The notes under the pieces were generated by a model that did no database searches, was not told where the DNA came from, and saw nothing but the letters and a program-made list of their open reading frames with translations. A DNA stretch of 64,000 nt from Citrobacter enshiensis (lineage in GTDB: Bacteria > Pseudomonadota > Gammaproteobacteria > Enterobacterales > Enterobacteriaceae). This document shows, piece after piece, positions 27,363 to 37,407 of this stretch. The number at the start of each line of letters is the position of its first letter. The first letter of the stretch is position 1. Where the stretch lies: contig NZ_CP119862.1 in NCBI RefSeq assembly GCF_029338175.1, positions 2,356,001-2,420,000 of the forward strand, written 5' to 3'. A program made the translations under genes and the position numbers.

Positions 27363-27433
27363 CCTCCCTTGCACGTTCACGGGTAGGGTGGTTTCAGAGA
27401 GGCTGTGAACATAAGGTGAACGGAACCCTACGC
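27363..27433. repeat. Right 71-bp terminal inverted repeat of the VOC module
   Basis: Counterpart of 26349-26419 in inverted orientation, about 62 of 71 bases identical. It also supplies one arm of the 12-bp hairpin at 27342-27373. No target-site duplication is obvious outside the repeats. 27434-27529 holds nothing else I can name. Confidence 0.85.
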
Positions 27434-27529
27434 AAAACCAGCATGTTACTTCTTCTGGATAAATACTTCAGGCTTTCGCTTCTCCCTAATGTCTTAACCG
27501 ACCCGTATGACTAACAGCGCCTGCCAGAA

Positions 27530-28864
27530 TTAATACTCTTTGAACGCCAGTTCCAGACGGGCAAGCAACGGTTTAAACAGGTAGCTCAGAAATGTACGCT
27601 CGCCGGTTTTAATCGTGACGCTGGCGGGCATTCCCGCTTTAATTTTGTAATTTCCCAACAGATGCACGCCTTCCGGAGAGACCCGTACTTCAGCGAGATA
27701 ATAGGGCTGCTGAGTCACTTTATCGATAAGGCGGTCGGCCGAGATGGTTAATACCTTTGCCGGAACCGAAGGCAATAATGCATGGTTGAGCGCCGGGAAT
27801 AGCACATCGACGGTCAGTCCCGGCGTCATTTTATCAATGGCATGCACCGGGATTTTGGCGTCGATTTGCAGCGGTTGTTCTGCGGCGACAATATCCATCA
27901 AATGCTCACCCGGTTGAATGATTCCGCCGACGGTACTGACTTTTACGTCCAGAACGATCCCGTCGATCGGCGAGCGGATCTCCGTGTTATTCAGCTCGTG
28001 TCGGGTCGACGCTAACTCATCTTCCAGCATCGCGACCTCTTTTTGCTTGAGGGTCAGCTCCGATTCCACTTCCTGGAGAAACTGGTGCTGTACCTGATAC
28101 GCCTTGATCTTCATTTCATTTTGCTGAGACTTAAGTTTGGCGATATTGAGAATGTCTTCTGAAACATTACTGGATATTTCGGCGGCTTCCCGCTCAAGCA
28201 CCAGTAACTGGGCCTTGGGATAGTAGTTTTTTTCGCTCAACGCGCGAATGGCGCCCAGTTCTCTGCTAATCAGCGTAAATTGATGCTCGCGAAATCCTTT
28301 TATTTTGGTTAAATTTTCGGTTTGTCCGGTCAACCCATCCAGGGTTTCCTGAATCATGGATAATTCATCCTGAATATTTTTTCTGCGGGTCTCAAACAGC
28401 TTTTCTTGTAATTGACGGACTTCAACAAGGCGCTTATTACTGGAAAACTGGCTTATCAATTCCTCACTATAGACGATGGTATCGCGGTCGTCCCTTTCTG
28501 CCAGTAACCTGTCCTCATGGGTTTTTGCCGAGATATATTGCGCAATCAATGCGCTGTAACGCATATCAAGCTGCATTTTATCCAGGCGAACAAGGATTTG
28601 ATCTTTCTTCACCCGATTTCCTTCCTTAATCAGAATATCGGTTACGCGTCCGCCGCTTAAATGTTGAATCGTTTTACGATTGCTGGAGACGGTAACCGTA
28701 CCGTCAGCGACCACACCGGCGTCCAGTGGCGCGCCTACCGCCCATAATATAAAACCACCGACCCCCAGAATAATTACAACGATACCTCTGATTAAAGGCG
28801 GCCATATATTCGTGTCGACACTCTCCGTCTTTGGCGCTGTCGTATTCTCTGTCTGCTTTTTCAT
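27530..28864 (-). CDS. Type I secretion membrane fusion protein (HlyD/PrtE family)
   Basis: 444 residues. It has a short cytosolic N-terminus, one membrane segment (about 25-43), a biotinyl-lipoyl-like beta region, a long periplasmic coiled-coil hairpin (about 90-280) and a C-terminal beta-barrel with a second lipoyl half containing E-I-R-S-P-I-D-G-I-V. This is the periplasmic adaptor that links the ABC exporter to an outer-membrane TolC-type channel. Its start overlaps the ABC gene stop by 4 bases (ATGA). No TolC gene is present in the operon, so the chromosomal TolC is probably used. Confidence 0.94.
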   Translation of the reverse strand: MKKQTENTTAPKTESVDTNIWPPLIRGIVVIILGVGGFILWAVGAPLDAGVVADGTVTVSSNRKTIQHLSGGRVTDILIKEGNRVKKDQILVRLDKMQLDMRYSALIAQYISAKTHEDRLLAERDDRDTIVYSEELISQFSSNKRLVEVRQLQEKLFETRRKNIQDELSMIQETLDGLTGQTENLTKIKGFREHQFTLISRELGAIRALSEKNYYPKAQLLVLEREAAEISSNVSEDILNIAKLKSQQNEMKIKAYQVQHQFLQEVESELTLKQKEVAMLEDELASTRHELNNTEIRSPIDGIVLDVKVSTVGGIIQPGEHLMDIVAAEQPLQIDAKIPVHAIDKMTPGLTVDVLFPALNHALLPSVPAKVLTISADRLIDKVTQQPYYLAEVRVSPEGVHLLGNYKIKAGMPASVTIKTGERTFLSYLFKPLLARLELAFKEY

Positions 28865-30621
28865 GATAAAGCCTCTCGTTGTGGTTCATTATTCTGGGCA
28901 GGTGGTGGGGTGGTTGATGCGTTGGGAACCGATTTTAAAATATTTGCCTGACGCAAATTGGCAAACACCTGGTCGCGCGGACCGAATTCCTGAATCGCCC
29001 CTTCGTTGAGCAATAACACTTTATTGACGACACCCAGCAGCGTCGGTCGGTGCGAGATAATGATCACCGTTTGTCCCTGCGTGCGTAGCGTATTGATGGC
29101 CTTGATGAGGGCCTGTTCACCCGCGTCGTCAAGGTTAGCGTTGGGTTCGTCCAGCACGATGAATGCCGGGTTGTCATAGACCGCCCGCGCCAGCCCGATA
29201 CGCTGCCGCTGGCCGCCCGACAACTGGTATCCCTCGGCGCCAAGCGGAGTATCGTATCCCTGGGGCAGGCGTAAAATCATATCGTGTACTCCCGCCAGTT
29301 GCGCCGCCGCGACGATCTGTTCGCTGTTATTGGGGGTAAAGCGTGCGATATTCTGCGCGATGCTGCCGTCAAACAATTCAACATCCTGCGGCAGGTAGCC
29401 GAGAGACGGGCCAAGTAAGGCTTTGTCCCACTGGCAGATATCTGCGCCATCGATACGAACCTTACCGGAAAGCGGACTCCAGACGCCGACCAGCAGTTTT
29501 GCCAGCGAGGTTTTTCCGGAGGCTGAAGGGCCGATTATCCCCAGGATTTCTCCCTGTTCGAGCTGAAACGTGATATTTCGCAGCGTTGGCGTTTTTTGGC
29601 CTGGAGGTGCCGCGAAGACGCCTTCTACGCTGATATTGCCTTTTGGACGCGGAAGCGTCAGCACATCTTTCTGTTCCGGAAATTCCCGTAACAGCGTGGA
29701 AGTCTGATGCCAGGCGTTGCGAAACTGCACAAACTGTTTCCAGCTACCGATGACCTGTTCGACCGGGTTCAACACCCTGCCGAGGATAATGGAGGCGGCA
29801 ATCATCAGACCGGGGGTGATTTGTCCGTCGATCACCAGTAAGGCACCGGCACCCAGCGAAACAGATTGCAATAAGATGCGAACAAATCGGCTCAGGCTGC
29901 TTAATGTGGCGGTTTTGTCCGCAATTTGCGTTTGCAGAATCAGCACTTTACTGTGCTGCTCCAGCCAGTGTTTTTTCAGCGTTGCCAGCATTCCCATCGC
30001 TTCAATGGTGTCGGAATTTTGCAATTGCTTATTCAGCTTACTGGTATTGTTGATGGTTAATGCGTGCGCCTGCTGAATCGGTTTTTTGGTCGACAGTTCA
30101 GAGACCAGCGTTAGGGTAAATAAGATGAGTATCCCGATAATGGAAAGATATCCCAGAAGCGGGTGGACAATAAACGCAATCAGTAAATAGAAGGGGGTCC
30201 ACGGAATATCTAACAGGGCAAATAAACTGTTGCCGGCCAGAAACTGGCGGATTTGCGCCAGGTCGGCCAGTGCCTGCGCCGGGTTATTTTCACGTGTGGA
30301 AACCCTGCGTTTAAACGCGGCATTAAAGACTAATTGATTTAATTTCACATCCAGTCGGTTGCCAAATCGCGTCATCACGCTGGTACGGGCATATTCAATC
30401 ATTGAGATAACCGTATACAGACCGATTATCAGTAATGTCAGCATTAACAATGTGGTGGTGTTCTTACTGACCAACACGCGATCGTAGACTTGTAACATAT
30501 AAATTGCCGGCGCCAGCATTAGCATATTAATCGTACTGCTAAAAAACAGTAACATCAGAAATGCAGGCTTACATCCTTTCAACGCATTTTGTAGCTCAGT
30601 TGGCTTTTGCTGGCGCGGCAT
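28861..30621 (-). CDS. Type I secretion ABC transporter (PrtD/HlyB-like, no C39 domain)
   Basis: 586 residues. An N-terminal exporter transmembrane domain (about 20-310) precedes a nucleotide-binding domain with Walker A G-P-S-A-S-G-K-T-S near 368, the signature L-S-G-G-Q-R-Q-R near 466 and Walker B F-I-V-L-D-E-P near 490. The lack of an N-terminal peptidase or CLD domain places it with the PrtD family that exports RTX proteases and lipases. It lies between the RTX gene and its HlyD partner. Confidence 0.95.
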   Translation of the reverse strand: MPRQQKPTELQNALKGCKPAFLMLLFFSSTINMLMLAPAIYMLQVYDRVLVSKNTTTLLMLTLLIIGLYTVISMIEYARTSVMTRFGNRLDVKLNQLVFNAAFKRRVSTRENNPAQALADLAQIRQFLAGNSLFALLDIPWTPFYLLIAFIVHPLLGYLSIIGILILFTLTLVSELSTKKPIQQAHALTINNTSKLNKQLQNSDTIEAMGMLATLKKHWLEQHSKVLILQTQIADKTATLSSLSRFVRILLQSVSLGAGALLVIDGQITPGLMIAASIILGRVLNPVEQVIGSWKQFVQFRNAWHQTSTLLREFPEQKDVLTLPRPKGNISVEGVFAAPPGQKTPTLRNITFQLEQGEILGIIGPSASGKTSLAKLLVGVWSPLSGKVRIDGADICQWDKALLGPSLGYLPQDVELFDGSIAQNIARFTPNNSEQIVAAAQLAGVHDMILRLPQGYDTPLGAEGYQLSGGQRQRIGLARAVYDNPAFIVLDEPNANLDDAGEQALIKAINTLRTQGQTVIIISHRPTLLGVVNKVLLLNEGAIQEFGPRDQVFANLRQANILKSVPNASTTPPPAQNNEPQREALS

Positions 30622-30681
30622 AATAGGCTCCTTACTCGTTAATCAAATGTTCAACAGTTCGGCTTTTCTTATTCCAGACGT

Positions 30682-33600
30682 TTAAATAATAAAATCAGTA
30701 GAGTTAACGGTATTGGCCGCAACACCCGTCAGCGTAATAACATCGCCGCCGATGGTGATGATCGTTTGGTTATTATTTCCCGAAATCAAAACCGTAGAGG
30801 TAAAGTTTGCGGTAGTCACTCCCATTCCAGAGATATTAATCAGATCCTGTCCGCCGGTAGCATTACTGTCGAAACCAGAAATGCTGTCCTGTCCGAACCC
30901 GCTTGAGAAGATGAAGCGGTCGTCACCGGTACCGCCGTCCATGGTGTCGTTACCTGTACCGCCGGTCAGCACGTCATTGCCGAGACCGCCAGAGAGCACA
31001 TCGTTGCCTGCGCCACCCAGCAGGGTGTCGACGCCGTTGGCCCCTTGCAGGTTGTCGTTGCCGTCGCCACCGTCGAGAATGTCGTTGCCAACGCCACCCA
31101 GCAACTGGTCATTCCCGCCCATCCCGGATAAGTTGTCATTGCCATTACCCCCGGTGATGGTGTTCGCCAGCGCGTTACCAGTGCCGGTGAAATTCCCTGT
31201 ACCGGTGTATTCCAGGATTTCGACGTTGTCCGTCAGGACATAAGTGGCGAGACTGGTCTCGACAGTATCGGTACCTGCATTCACGCCTTCGATCACGACG
31301 TCTCCCGCGTTATCAACGAGATAGATGTCATTTCCGATGCCGCCTTCCATCGTATCGGCATCCAGTCCACCATCAAGTTGATCGTTACCGGCCTCGCCAA
31401 TCAGCGTATCCCGACCACTGCCGCCTTCAATGTCATCATCACCGGCTCCGCCGTTGAGCAGATCGTCACCCGCCTGACCGAGCAGGGTGTCATTGCCGCC
31501 CTGCGCGAGGATGATGTCACTCCACGCCGTTCCCGAGTGAGTGTTTGACGCGTTGGTGCCGACGATCATATCGCCAATCGGTTGAGTGGCGGCGGAGGTC
31601 AGGACGACGGACGGGTTCCCCTCATCATCGGTGACCGTGACCACGACCAGCAACGTACGCCCAATCATGTTTGCTGGCGGGGTGTAGGTCGCTTGCGTCG
31701 CCCCGGCGATATTGGCGAAAGTGCCGTTTGGCTGATTCACTCTCCATTGGTAGGTGAAGTTATTCCCGGTTAAACCGTCTGCATCCGCAATGCCGGAGAC
31801 GAGGGCGGTCAGCGTGACGCTTTCCGTTGGCGTCAGATCGCTGATAACCGGCGTACCCGTGGTGGGCTGATCGCGTACCATCACGGCGCTGGTTTGTGAC
31901 GACACCAGCGTTTCAGCATCGCCCATGCGGTCAGTAAAGCTGGCAACAACCCGCAGCGGCGCGCCCAGAATATTCCCTGGAACCCGGAACTGCGTTCCTG
32001 TCGCCTGATCGCGCCATTGACCGCCTACCAGCGCCTGCCAGGTCATGGTGATTGGCGTATCTGCGGCAATACCATTCCCATCCAGCAGATTAGACAGATT
32101 GACCTGCAACAAATCGCCCACTTCCGGTGTTCCGTCGCTGATGGCCAGATTGCCGGTGGCTTTTTGCGCCGTCACCCAGAGCTGATCGCCGTTGCCAAAT
32201 TCCAGTTTTTCAATGTTGAGCAGGCGGTCCACGCCGTCATTGAACGCCAGTCCGGCGGCCGGAGTGGCATGATTGACGGTGAGACTGCCGTCGGCATTAC
32301 GCTGGAATTGATAGTTGCTGCTGAGATCCCGGTAGACGGCAACGTCGGTTTCTGTGCCATTACCGTCGCGGAGGATTTCCCGCACAATCGACAGTTGGTT
32401 CGGTTTTAGCGTGCCTGCCAGCATGTAAGATTTGAGCTCATTCATGCTGTCTGCGCTGGTTAACCCTGGCATCCCGGAGACCGCGATACGCACGTTCAGC
32501 CACGCATCACCGTCGATGATGTCGTTGCCGGCCTTACCGGTGATGCGGTCGCTGCCGCCGCCGCCGAGCAAAATGTCGCCGCCGTTGTCCGGATTAAACA
32601 AGACCGCATTGCCCGATGCTGCGCGCGGAACACCCAGAATCGCCTGGAGTCCGTTGATTCTGTCTGCACCCTCCTGGGTAAGATTGTTGGAAAGCGGGGT
32701 GCCCTGAACCGGGGCGGTACCGATAGGTTGCTCAGTACCCACCAGCACATCGTTAAATTTCCAGCCCGAAAGGCCTTCCACCAGGTCAAAGCGATCGCGC
32801 AGGATAAACTCTTGCTGGTTAACGAAAATCGGGATGCCCAGATCGGAGTTGGCGGCGTTAGGGTCACCTTTATGAATGGCCCAGTCAAAACCGGACATGC
32901 CGTTGTTGCGCTGGATACCCGCGCCCTGAACCATAATATCGTCACCGCCTTCGCCATCGTAGTCGGTATCGTTACCCTGGCCGTTCAACACGTCATGACC
33001 AATGATGGTACTGTTAAAGAACAGTTCGGAGTTATCGCCGGCCAGAGTATCGAAGCCGTCACCGCCTTCTAACCAGTCGTCGCCTTCGTTGCCCATCAGG
33101 GTGTCACCGCCGGATCCCCCCAGCGCGAAGTCATTATCGCGTCCGGAAAAGACTTCCTGAGCATCTTCGCCGATCACCATGAAATCACTGCCGCTACCAC
33201 CGAAGATCAGGTCGTTGCCGTTGCCGGAGAAAATGACGTCGTGTCCCGCATCGCCATGCAGGAAGTCAGCTCCGCCAATGGGGGTACCGGTGTCGGTGAT
33301 GATGTCGTTGCCATCGCCGCCGTGTACGACGTCGGCTTCATCGCCACCGTCGAGACGGTCATTACCCGCATCGCCCCACAGGCTGTCGATACCTTTCCCG
33401 CCAATTAAGGTATCGTTGCCCGCAGACCCGCCGAGCACCACGTGACCATCACCGGTATATTTCAGGTAGGCACCGTCAGCCGCGCCGTCATTGTCGACAT
33501 CCGCCCCCGCCGCGCGGCGAACCACCAGTGGGAAGAGGAGGTCTTTCAGCGCATTGTTCCATTTCGGATCGGCATGCGTCTGCAAGGACTGGTTGACTTC

Positions 33601-35982
33601 GAAGGTATAATCAGGCGTCTGGAACAGGTGGGCAGGCAGGTGAGACGAACCCGGAGCGCCCAGATCGCTGTTACGCATCACCAGGGCAGAGAAGGAGTTT
33701 GCCTCCAGTTCATTCAGCATGTTCAGACCCTGAACGCGGCTCAGGTAGTAGAACCGGTCGCCGTCCTGCAACATCTCCATCTGCGTTTCAAAGACAAAGT
33801 TGAAGGTGGAGCCGAGCATACCGCCGAACTCATTTTTGCGTTCCGCCAGCCCGCCAATCCAGAAATCGATCATATTGAGGCCGGTTTCTTTGTTGGCCCA
33901 GGCACCGGTTCCCATAAAGAAATCGAGCGCATCGGCAGGCGCCGGGGCGTCATCCGATCCAAACAGGAGGAAGTTCACCGCCGCGCGTTTTCCTTCCAGC
34001 GTGGTCGCGTTTTTAATCAAATCATGCTGACCGTAGGCCGCCATAAAGTTGATGATCGACGCCGGGTTTTTCAGGAAGGAGCCAAAATCGGCCCAACTGG
34101 TGTAAGGGCGCAACTCGCTATTGCCGGTTAATTCGTAGAATTGCTCACGCGCCTGATTGAGGGTGGGCATTAACGTATCGCGCCCGCGTGCGAGGTTAAG
34201 CGCGCCCAAATCCAGCGGCAGCCCGACCAGGTTATTGCGCAGCGCTTCGGTAATGAACTCGTCAATTTCGTTGCCGACCTGACGAGTCATCCCGCGTACA
34301 ATCGCGCCGACGGCCTGATCGCTGGAGATGGCCTGGCCGTTAAGTTCATTGAACGCGATCGGGTTAAGGAACGCCTCGATCAGCCCGATGTCATCGTCTT
34401 GCATGTCGACATCGGTACGGGCGACGGTTTCGGTCAGCATCGAGTGACCAAAGCGGTAAACCACGTGGGCAAATTCAGCAAAAATGGCCGGGTTGATATC
34501 CGCCGTGTTGGAGAAGACGAACGGATCGACCGCCGGTTGTACTGCACGGGCGAACTCTTCAAACACCAGGTGCTGATATTGCATTTCCGTCGCGAAACGA
34601 CCTGCCTGGAAGAGGTATTCCCCGTTCCATTTCAGGGCGTTGGGATCCGCTGGCAGTTCGGTAATCTGATGGTTTGGCATCAGCCATTGGTTGATCAGAT
34701 CAATATCGTTAGTTGCAAGGATGGTGGTTTTGTACTGTTCGACCAGTCGGTTGTGTTCGCTGTGGAACACGGAGTGTACTGCGGTCAGACCGATGTTTTC
34801 GTTGCCGCGACCGTCACCGGTAATGAAGTGTCTGTCGAGCAGTTCATCGTCATAGGTTCCTGCCCCCGGTGCATTACCCACTTCGCTATCACTATCGGCT
34901 ACCAGGTTGGCTTTCGGCACTGCCGTGTGGGCAATATCATCGAGGAAGGCGTGCCCGGTTCTCAACGTATCGGCAGGTAACGCCTCGCCATTGGCTTCAA
35001 CCAGTCCATGTTTGGTCACGATTTGGACTTTGCCATCCTCGCTTAAAATCAGGTTGCCGTAGCGGTCGGTCGCCAGCAGCGGTACGTTGAAAACGTCCTG
35101 ATTGGTCAGCTTGATGCCAAGCAAAGTTTCAGCCTGATGTTTGATATCAGCCCAGGTCGCCAGCCCGCCGTTGCTCCCTTCCAGCAAATGACCGGTGGGC
35201 ACCGGCTTACCGTCTGCGTCCAGCACATATTCGCGGATAAAGATTTGATGAGAAGGGTGGGAGGTATAGGTCTGGTTCTGATCAATCCACGGCGTAGTGG
35301 TGTTGATGGTTTCATGATTGGCATCGACTTTCGCGCGGGTGAGGATCATGAAGTTATTGTCGACGCCGCCGGTGAGTGCAGGATCAACCCATAAAGGGTC
35401 ATCCGGCATCAGCGGAATAAAGACAATGCCATTCCCTTCTTTGGGGATCAGATCCAGACCGTGGTCGAAGAACTGGCCGAAAAAGGTCATCCAGCCATTA
35501 AACGCCGGTGATAAACCGATGTCAGGCGAGAGGTTCGGAATGGACAAACTGCCATTGTCGGAAACCGCACCGCCGCCGGGAACGTCAGTCAGTCCGTCAT
35601 GGGCTTCCTGGGCCGCCGGGTTCGACGAGGTTTGGTCGGAAATCAGATTACTGATAATGCGCGGATCGGCATCGGTCACCATCTGATTTGGATTTAAGGT
35701 GAGGTACTTTGCCAGCGCCTCCATATCATTCAAATCCAGAGCGACCATTCTGGGCATCGCCTGGTCGGCAGAGCCGTACAGCTCCTGGCCGGGCAGCAGG
35801 TTGTTCCATGAGCCATCTACGGTACGCAGGCCGTAAGGTAAAAGAGGGCTGGAGACGAGCTCGCGAAGCAGATCGCCATTCACGCTACCATCCGGATTGG
35901 TCGCGGCTTCTGATATCTTGATTTGCTGAAGAATAAACGCCAGGTCGTGCAACGTTACTGTGAAGTCGTATTGTGTAGCCAT
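30682..35982 (-). CDS. Secreted animal-haem-peroxidase-like RTX protein, type I secretion substrate
   Basis: 1766 residues. An animal-type haem peroxidase domain (about 100-750) has G-Q-F-F-D-H-G with His174 as likely distal His, and Y-R-F-G-H with His513 as likely proximal haem ligand. Where vertebrate enzymes have R-E-H-N, this protein reads S-E-H-N (Ser408), so the classical catalytic Arg position is Ser. Calcium-binding GGxGxD nonapeptide blocks lie near 850-980, 1130-1150 and 1485-1700, with Ig-like segments between about 1270 and 1470. The C-terminus ends in a hydrophobic tail (D-F-I-I) of type I signal kind. The start at residue M-A-T-Q (35982) is preferred over upstream ATGs. It leads the operon with its exporter genes. 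Confidence 0.9.
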   Translation of the reverse strand: MATQYDFTVTLHDLAFILQQIKISEAATNPDGSVNGDLLRELVSSPLLPYGLRTVDGSWNNLLPGQELYGSADQAMPRMVALDLNDMEALAKYLTLNPNQMVTDADPRIISNLISDQTSSNPAAQEAHDGLTDVPGGGAVSDNGSLSIPNLSPDIGLSPAFNGWMTFFGQFFDHGLDLIPKEGNGIVFIPLMPDDPLWVDPALTGGVDNNFMILTRAKVDANHETINTTTPWIDQNQTYTSHPSHQIFIREYVLDADGKPVPTGHLLEGSNGGLATWADIKHQAETLLGIKLTNQDVFNVPLLATDRYGNLILSEDGKVQIVTKHGLVEANGEALPADTLRTGHAFLDDIAHTAVPKANLVADSDSEVGNAPGAGTYDDELLDRHFITGDGRGNENIGLTAVHSVFHSEHNRLVEQYKTTILATNDIDLINQWLMPNHQITELPADPNALKWNGEYLFQAGRFATEMQYQHLVFEEFARAVQPAVDPFVFSNTADINPAIFAEFAHVVYRFGHSMLTETVARTDVDMQDDDIGLIEAFLNPIAFNELNGQAISSDQAVGAIVRGMTRQVGNEIDEFITEALRNNLVGLPLDLGALNLARGRDTLMPTLNQAREQFYELTGNSELRPYTSWADFGSFLKNPASIINFMAAYGQHDLIKNATTLEGKRAAVNFLLFGSDDAPAPADALDFFMGTGAWANKETGLNMIDFWIGGLAERKNEFGGMLGSTFNFVFETQMEMLQDGDRFYYLSRVQGLNMLNELEANSFSALVMRNSDLGAPGSSHLPAHLFQTPDYTFEVNQSLQTHADPKWNNALKDLLFPLVVRRAAGADVDNDGAADGAYLKYTGDGHVVLGGSAGNDTLIGGKGIDSLWGDAGNDRLDGGDEADVVHGGDGNDIITDTGTPIGGADFLHGDAGHDVIFSGNGNDLIFGGSGSDFMVIGEDAQEVFSGRDNDFALGGSGGDTLMGNEGDDWLEGGDGFDTLAGDNSELFFNSTIIGHDVLNGQGNDTDYDGEGGDDIMVQGAGIQRNNGMSGFDWAIHKGDPNAANSDLGIPIFVNQQEFILRDRFDLVEGLSGWKFNDVLVGTEQPIGTAPVQGTPLSNNLTQEGADRINGLQAILGVPRAASGNAVLFNPDNGGDILLGGGGSDRITGKAGNDIIDGDAWLNVRIAVSGMPGLTSADSMNELKSYMLAGTLKPNQLSIVREILRDGNGTETDVAVYRDLSSNYQFQRNADGSLTVNHATPAAGLAFNDGVDRLLNIEKLEFGNGDQLWVTAQKATGNLAISDGTPEVGDLLQVNLSNLLDGNGIAADTPITMTWQALVGGQWRDQATGTQFRVPGNILGAPLRVVASFTDRMGDAETLVSSQTSAVMVRDQPTTGTPVISDLTPTESVTLTALVSGIADADGLTGNNFTYQWRVNQPNGTFANIAGATQATYTPPANMIGRTLLVVVTVTDDEGNPSVVLTSAATQPIGDMIVGTNASNTHSGTAWSDIILAQGGNDTLLGQAGDDLLNGGAGDDDIEGGSGRDTLIGEAGNDQLDGGLDADTMEGGIGNDIYLVDNAGDVVIEGVNAGTDTVETSLATYVLTDNVEILEYTGTGNFTGTGNALANTITGGNGNDNLSGMGGNDQLLGGVGNDILDGGDGNDNLQGANGVDTLLGGAGNDVLSGGLGNDVLTGGTGNDTMDGGTGDDRFIFSSGFGQDSISGFDSNATGGQDLINISGMGVTTANFTSTVLISGNNNQTIITIGGDVITLTGVAANTVNSTDFII

Positions 35983-36568
35983 AGATAATTGCCTCATTGC
36001 TTGAATAAGCATTCTCATTCGCATCTACCAAAATAAAGGCAGAAGAAATGCACTGAGTCCAACTTTCAAAATTATCTGATTAATAATTACGCATCTAAGT
36101 TCTTTTCTAATGGTAAATGACAATACCTCTGGACCTCCCATTTTCACTGATATTTAAATTTACTTTGTCCGCTAAGTTTATTTGCAACTTAAAACGTTAA
36201 TAAAAACAGAAAAGAAAAACACGCTAATACATTGAAATTATTTGGGTTATGCAAATTTCTTTATTTGTAAGATAAAAATACATTAGCGTTATTTACAAAT
36301 ATTAAGGAGTATTTCAGTCGCGTTACAATTGCGTAATGTTCATAACTATGAAAGGTCATGGTTTTACAACCATCATACTTTTTCATGATACGAATTGTTT
36401 TTTCTAAACTGTTACGCGGTAATTAAAAATGGCAGGGGCGATAAAAAGAATGAATATTCACCAAATGAATAAATAAAAGGCGCATTAACATTATGGTTTT
36501 GTGGTGAAGGTAAGAAATAAGTAATACAAAATGCGGTAGGGGGATTTTTGGATATAAAAGAAAGACAA
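35983..36568. other. AT-rich intergenic region upstream of the RTX operon
   Basis: Nearly 600 bases, clearly AT-rich by eye, with no supported gene. It should hold the promoter of the RTX peroxidase operon. A short hairpin (ATGGTT-TTAC-AACCAT near 36358-36373) and an 8-bp inverted repeat (36221-36228 with 36282-36289) are visible. AT-richness beside a horizontally acquired-looking operon suggests H-NS silencing; that is inference. Confidence 0.55.
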
Positions 36569-36601
36569 AACCCTCTCACCTGGCGGTGAGAGGGTTAATT
36601 T
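36569..36601. terminator. Bidirectional Rho-independent terminator after azoR
   Basis: A perfect 12-bp stem, 36569-36580 with 36585-36596, around a TGGC loop. In the azoR direction it is followed by TTTTGTCTTTC, and on the plus strand by AATTTTT. It lies 5 bases past the azoR stop. Confidence 0.9.
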
Positions 36602-37264
<663 letters not shown>

Positions 37265-37407
37265 TCACAATCCTGCCGCAGTGATAGCGCAATATATCGA
37301 AGCCTATGTTCGAAATTATTGAACAACACACGGTTAGCGCCGATGTGGTAATCTATACCCAACATCGAAATGAGATTTGATCAGGCAGAGCACTGCCCTC
37401 TAACGTT

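Noticed and set aside
27123-27380. Open frames on the minus strand in the GC-rich hairpin block
   Set aside because: They read through stem-loops, lack ribosome sites and resemble no protein; structure explains the region better.
26876-27433. Retron-like element suggested by dense hairpins and inverted repeats
   Set aside because: No reverse transcriptase gene lies nearby.
30890-33430. Short-period repeats that could be mistaken for a CRISPR array or tandem repeat
   Set aside because: The periodicity is that of 9-residue RTX calcium-binding repeats within an open reading frame; no spacer-repeat pattern is present.
30713-34131. Several long open frames on the plus strand opposite the RTX gene
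   Set aside because: They are antisense shadows of a GC-rich repetitive coding sequence; the minus frame has all the domain signatures.
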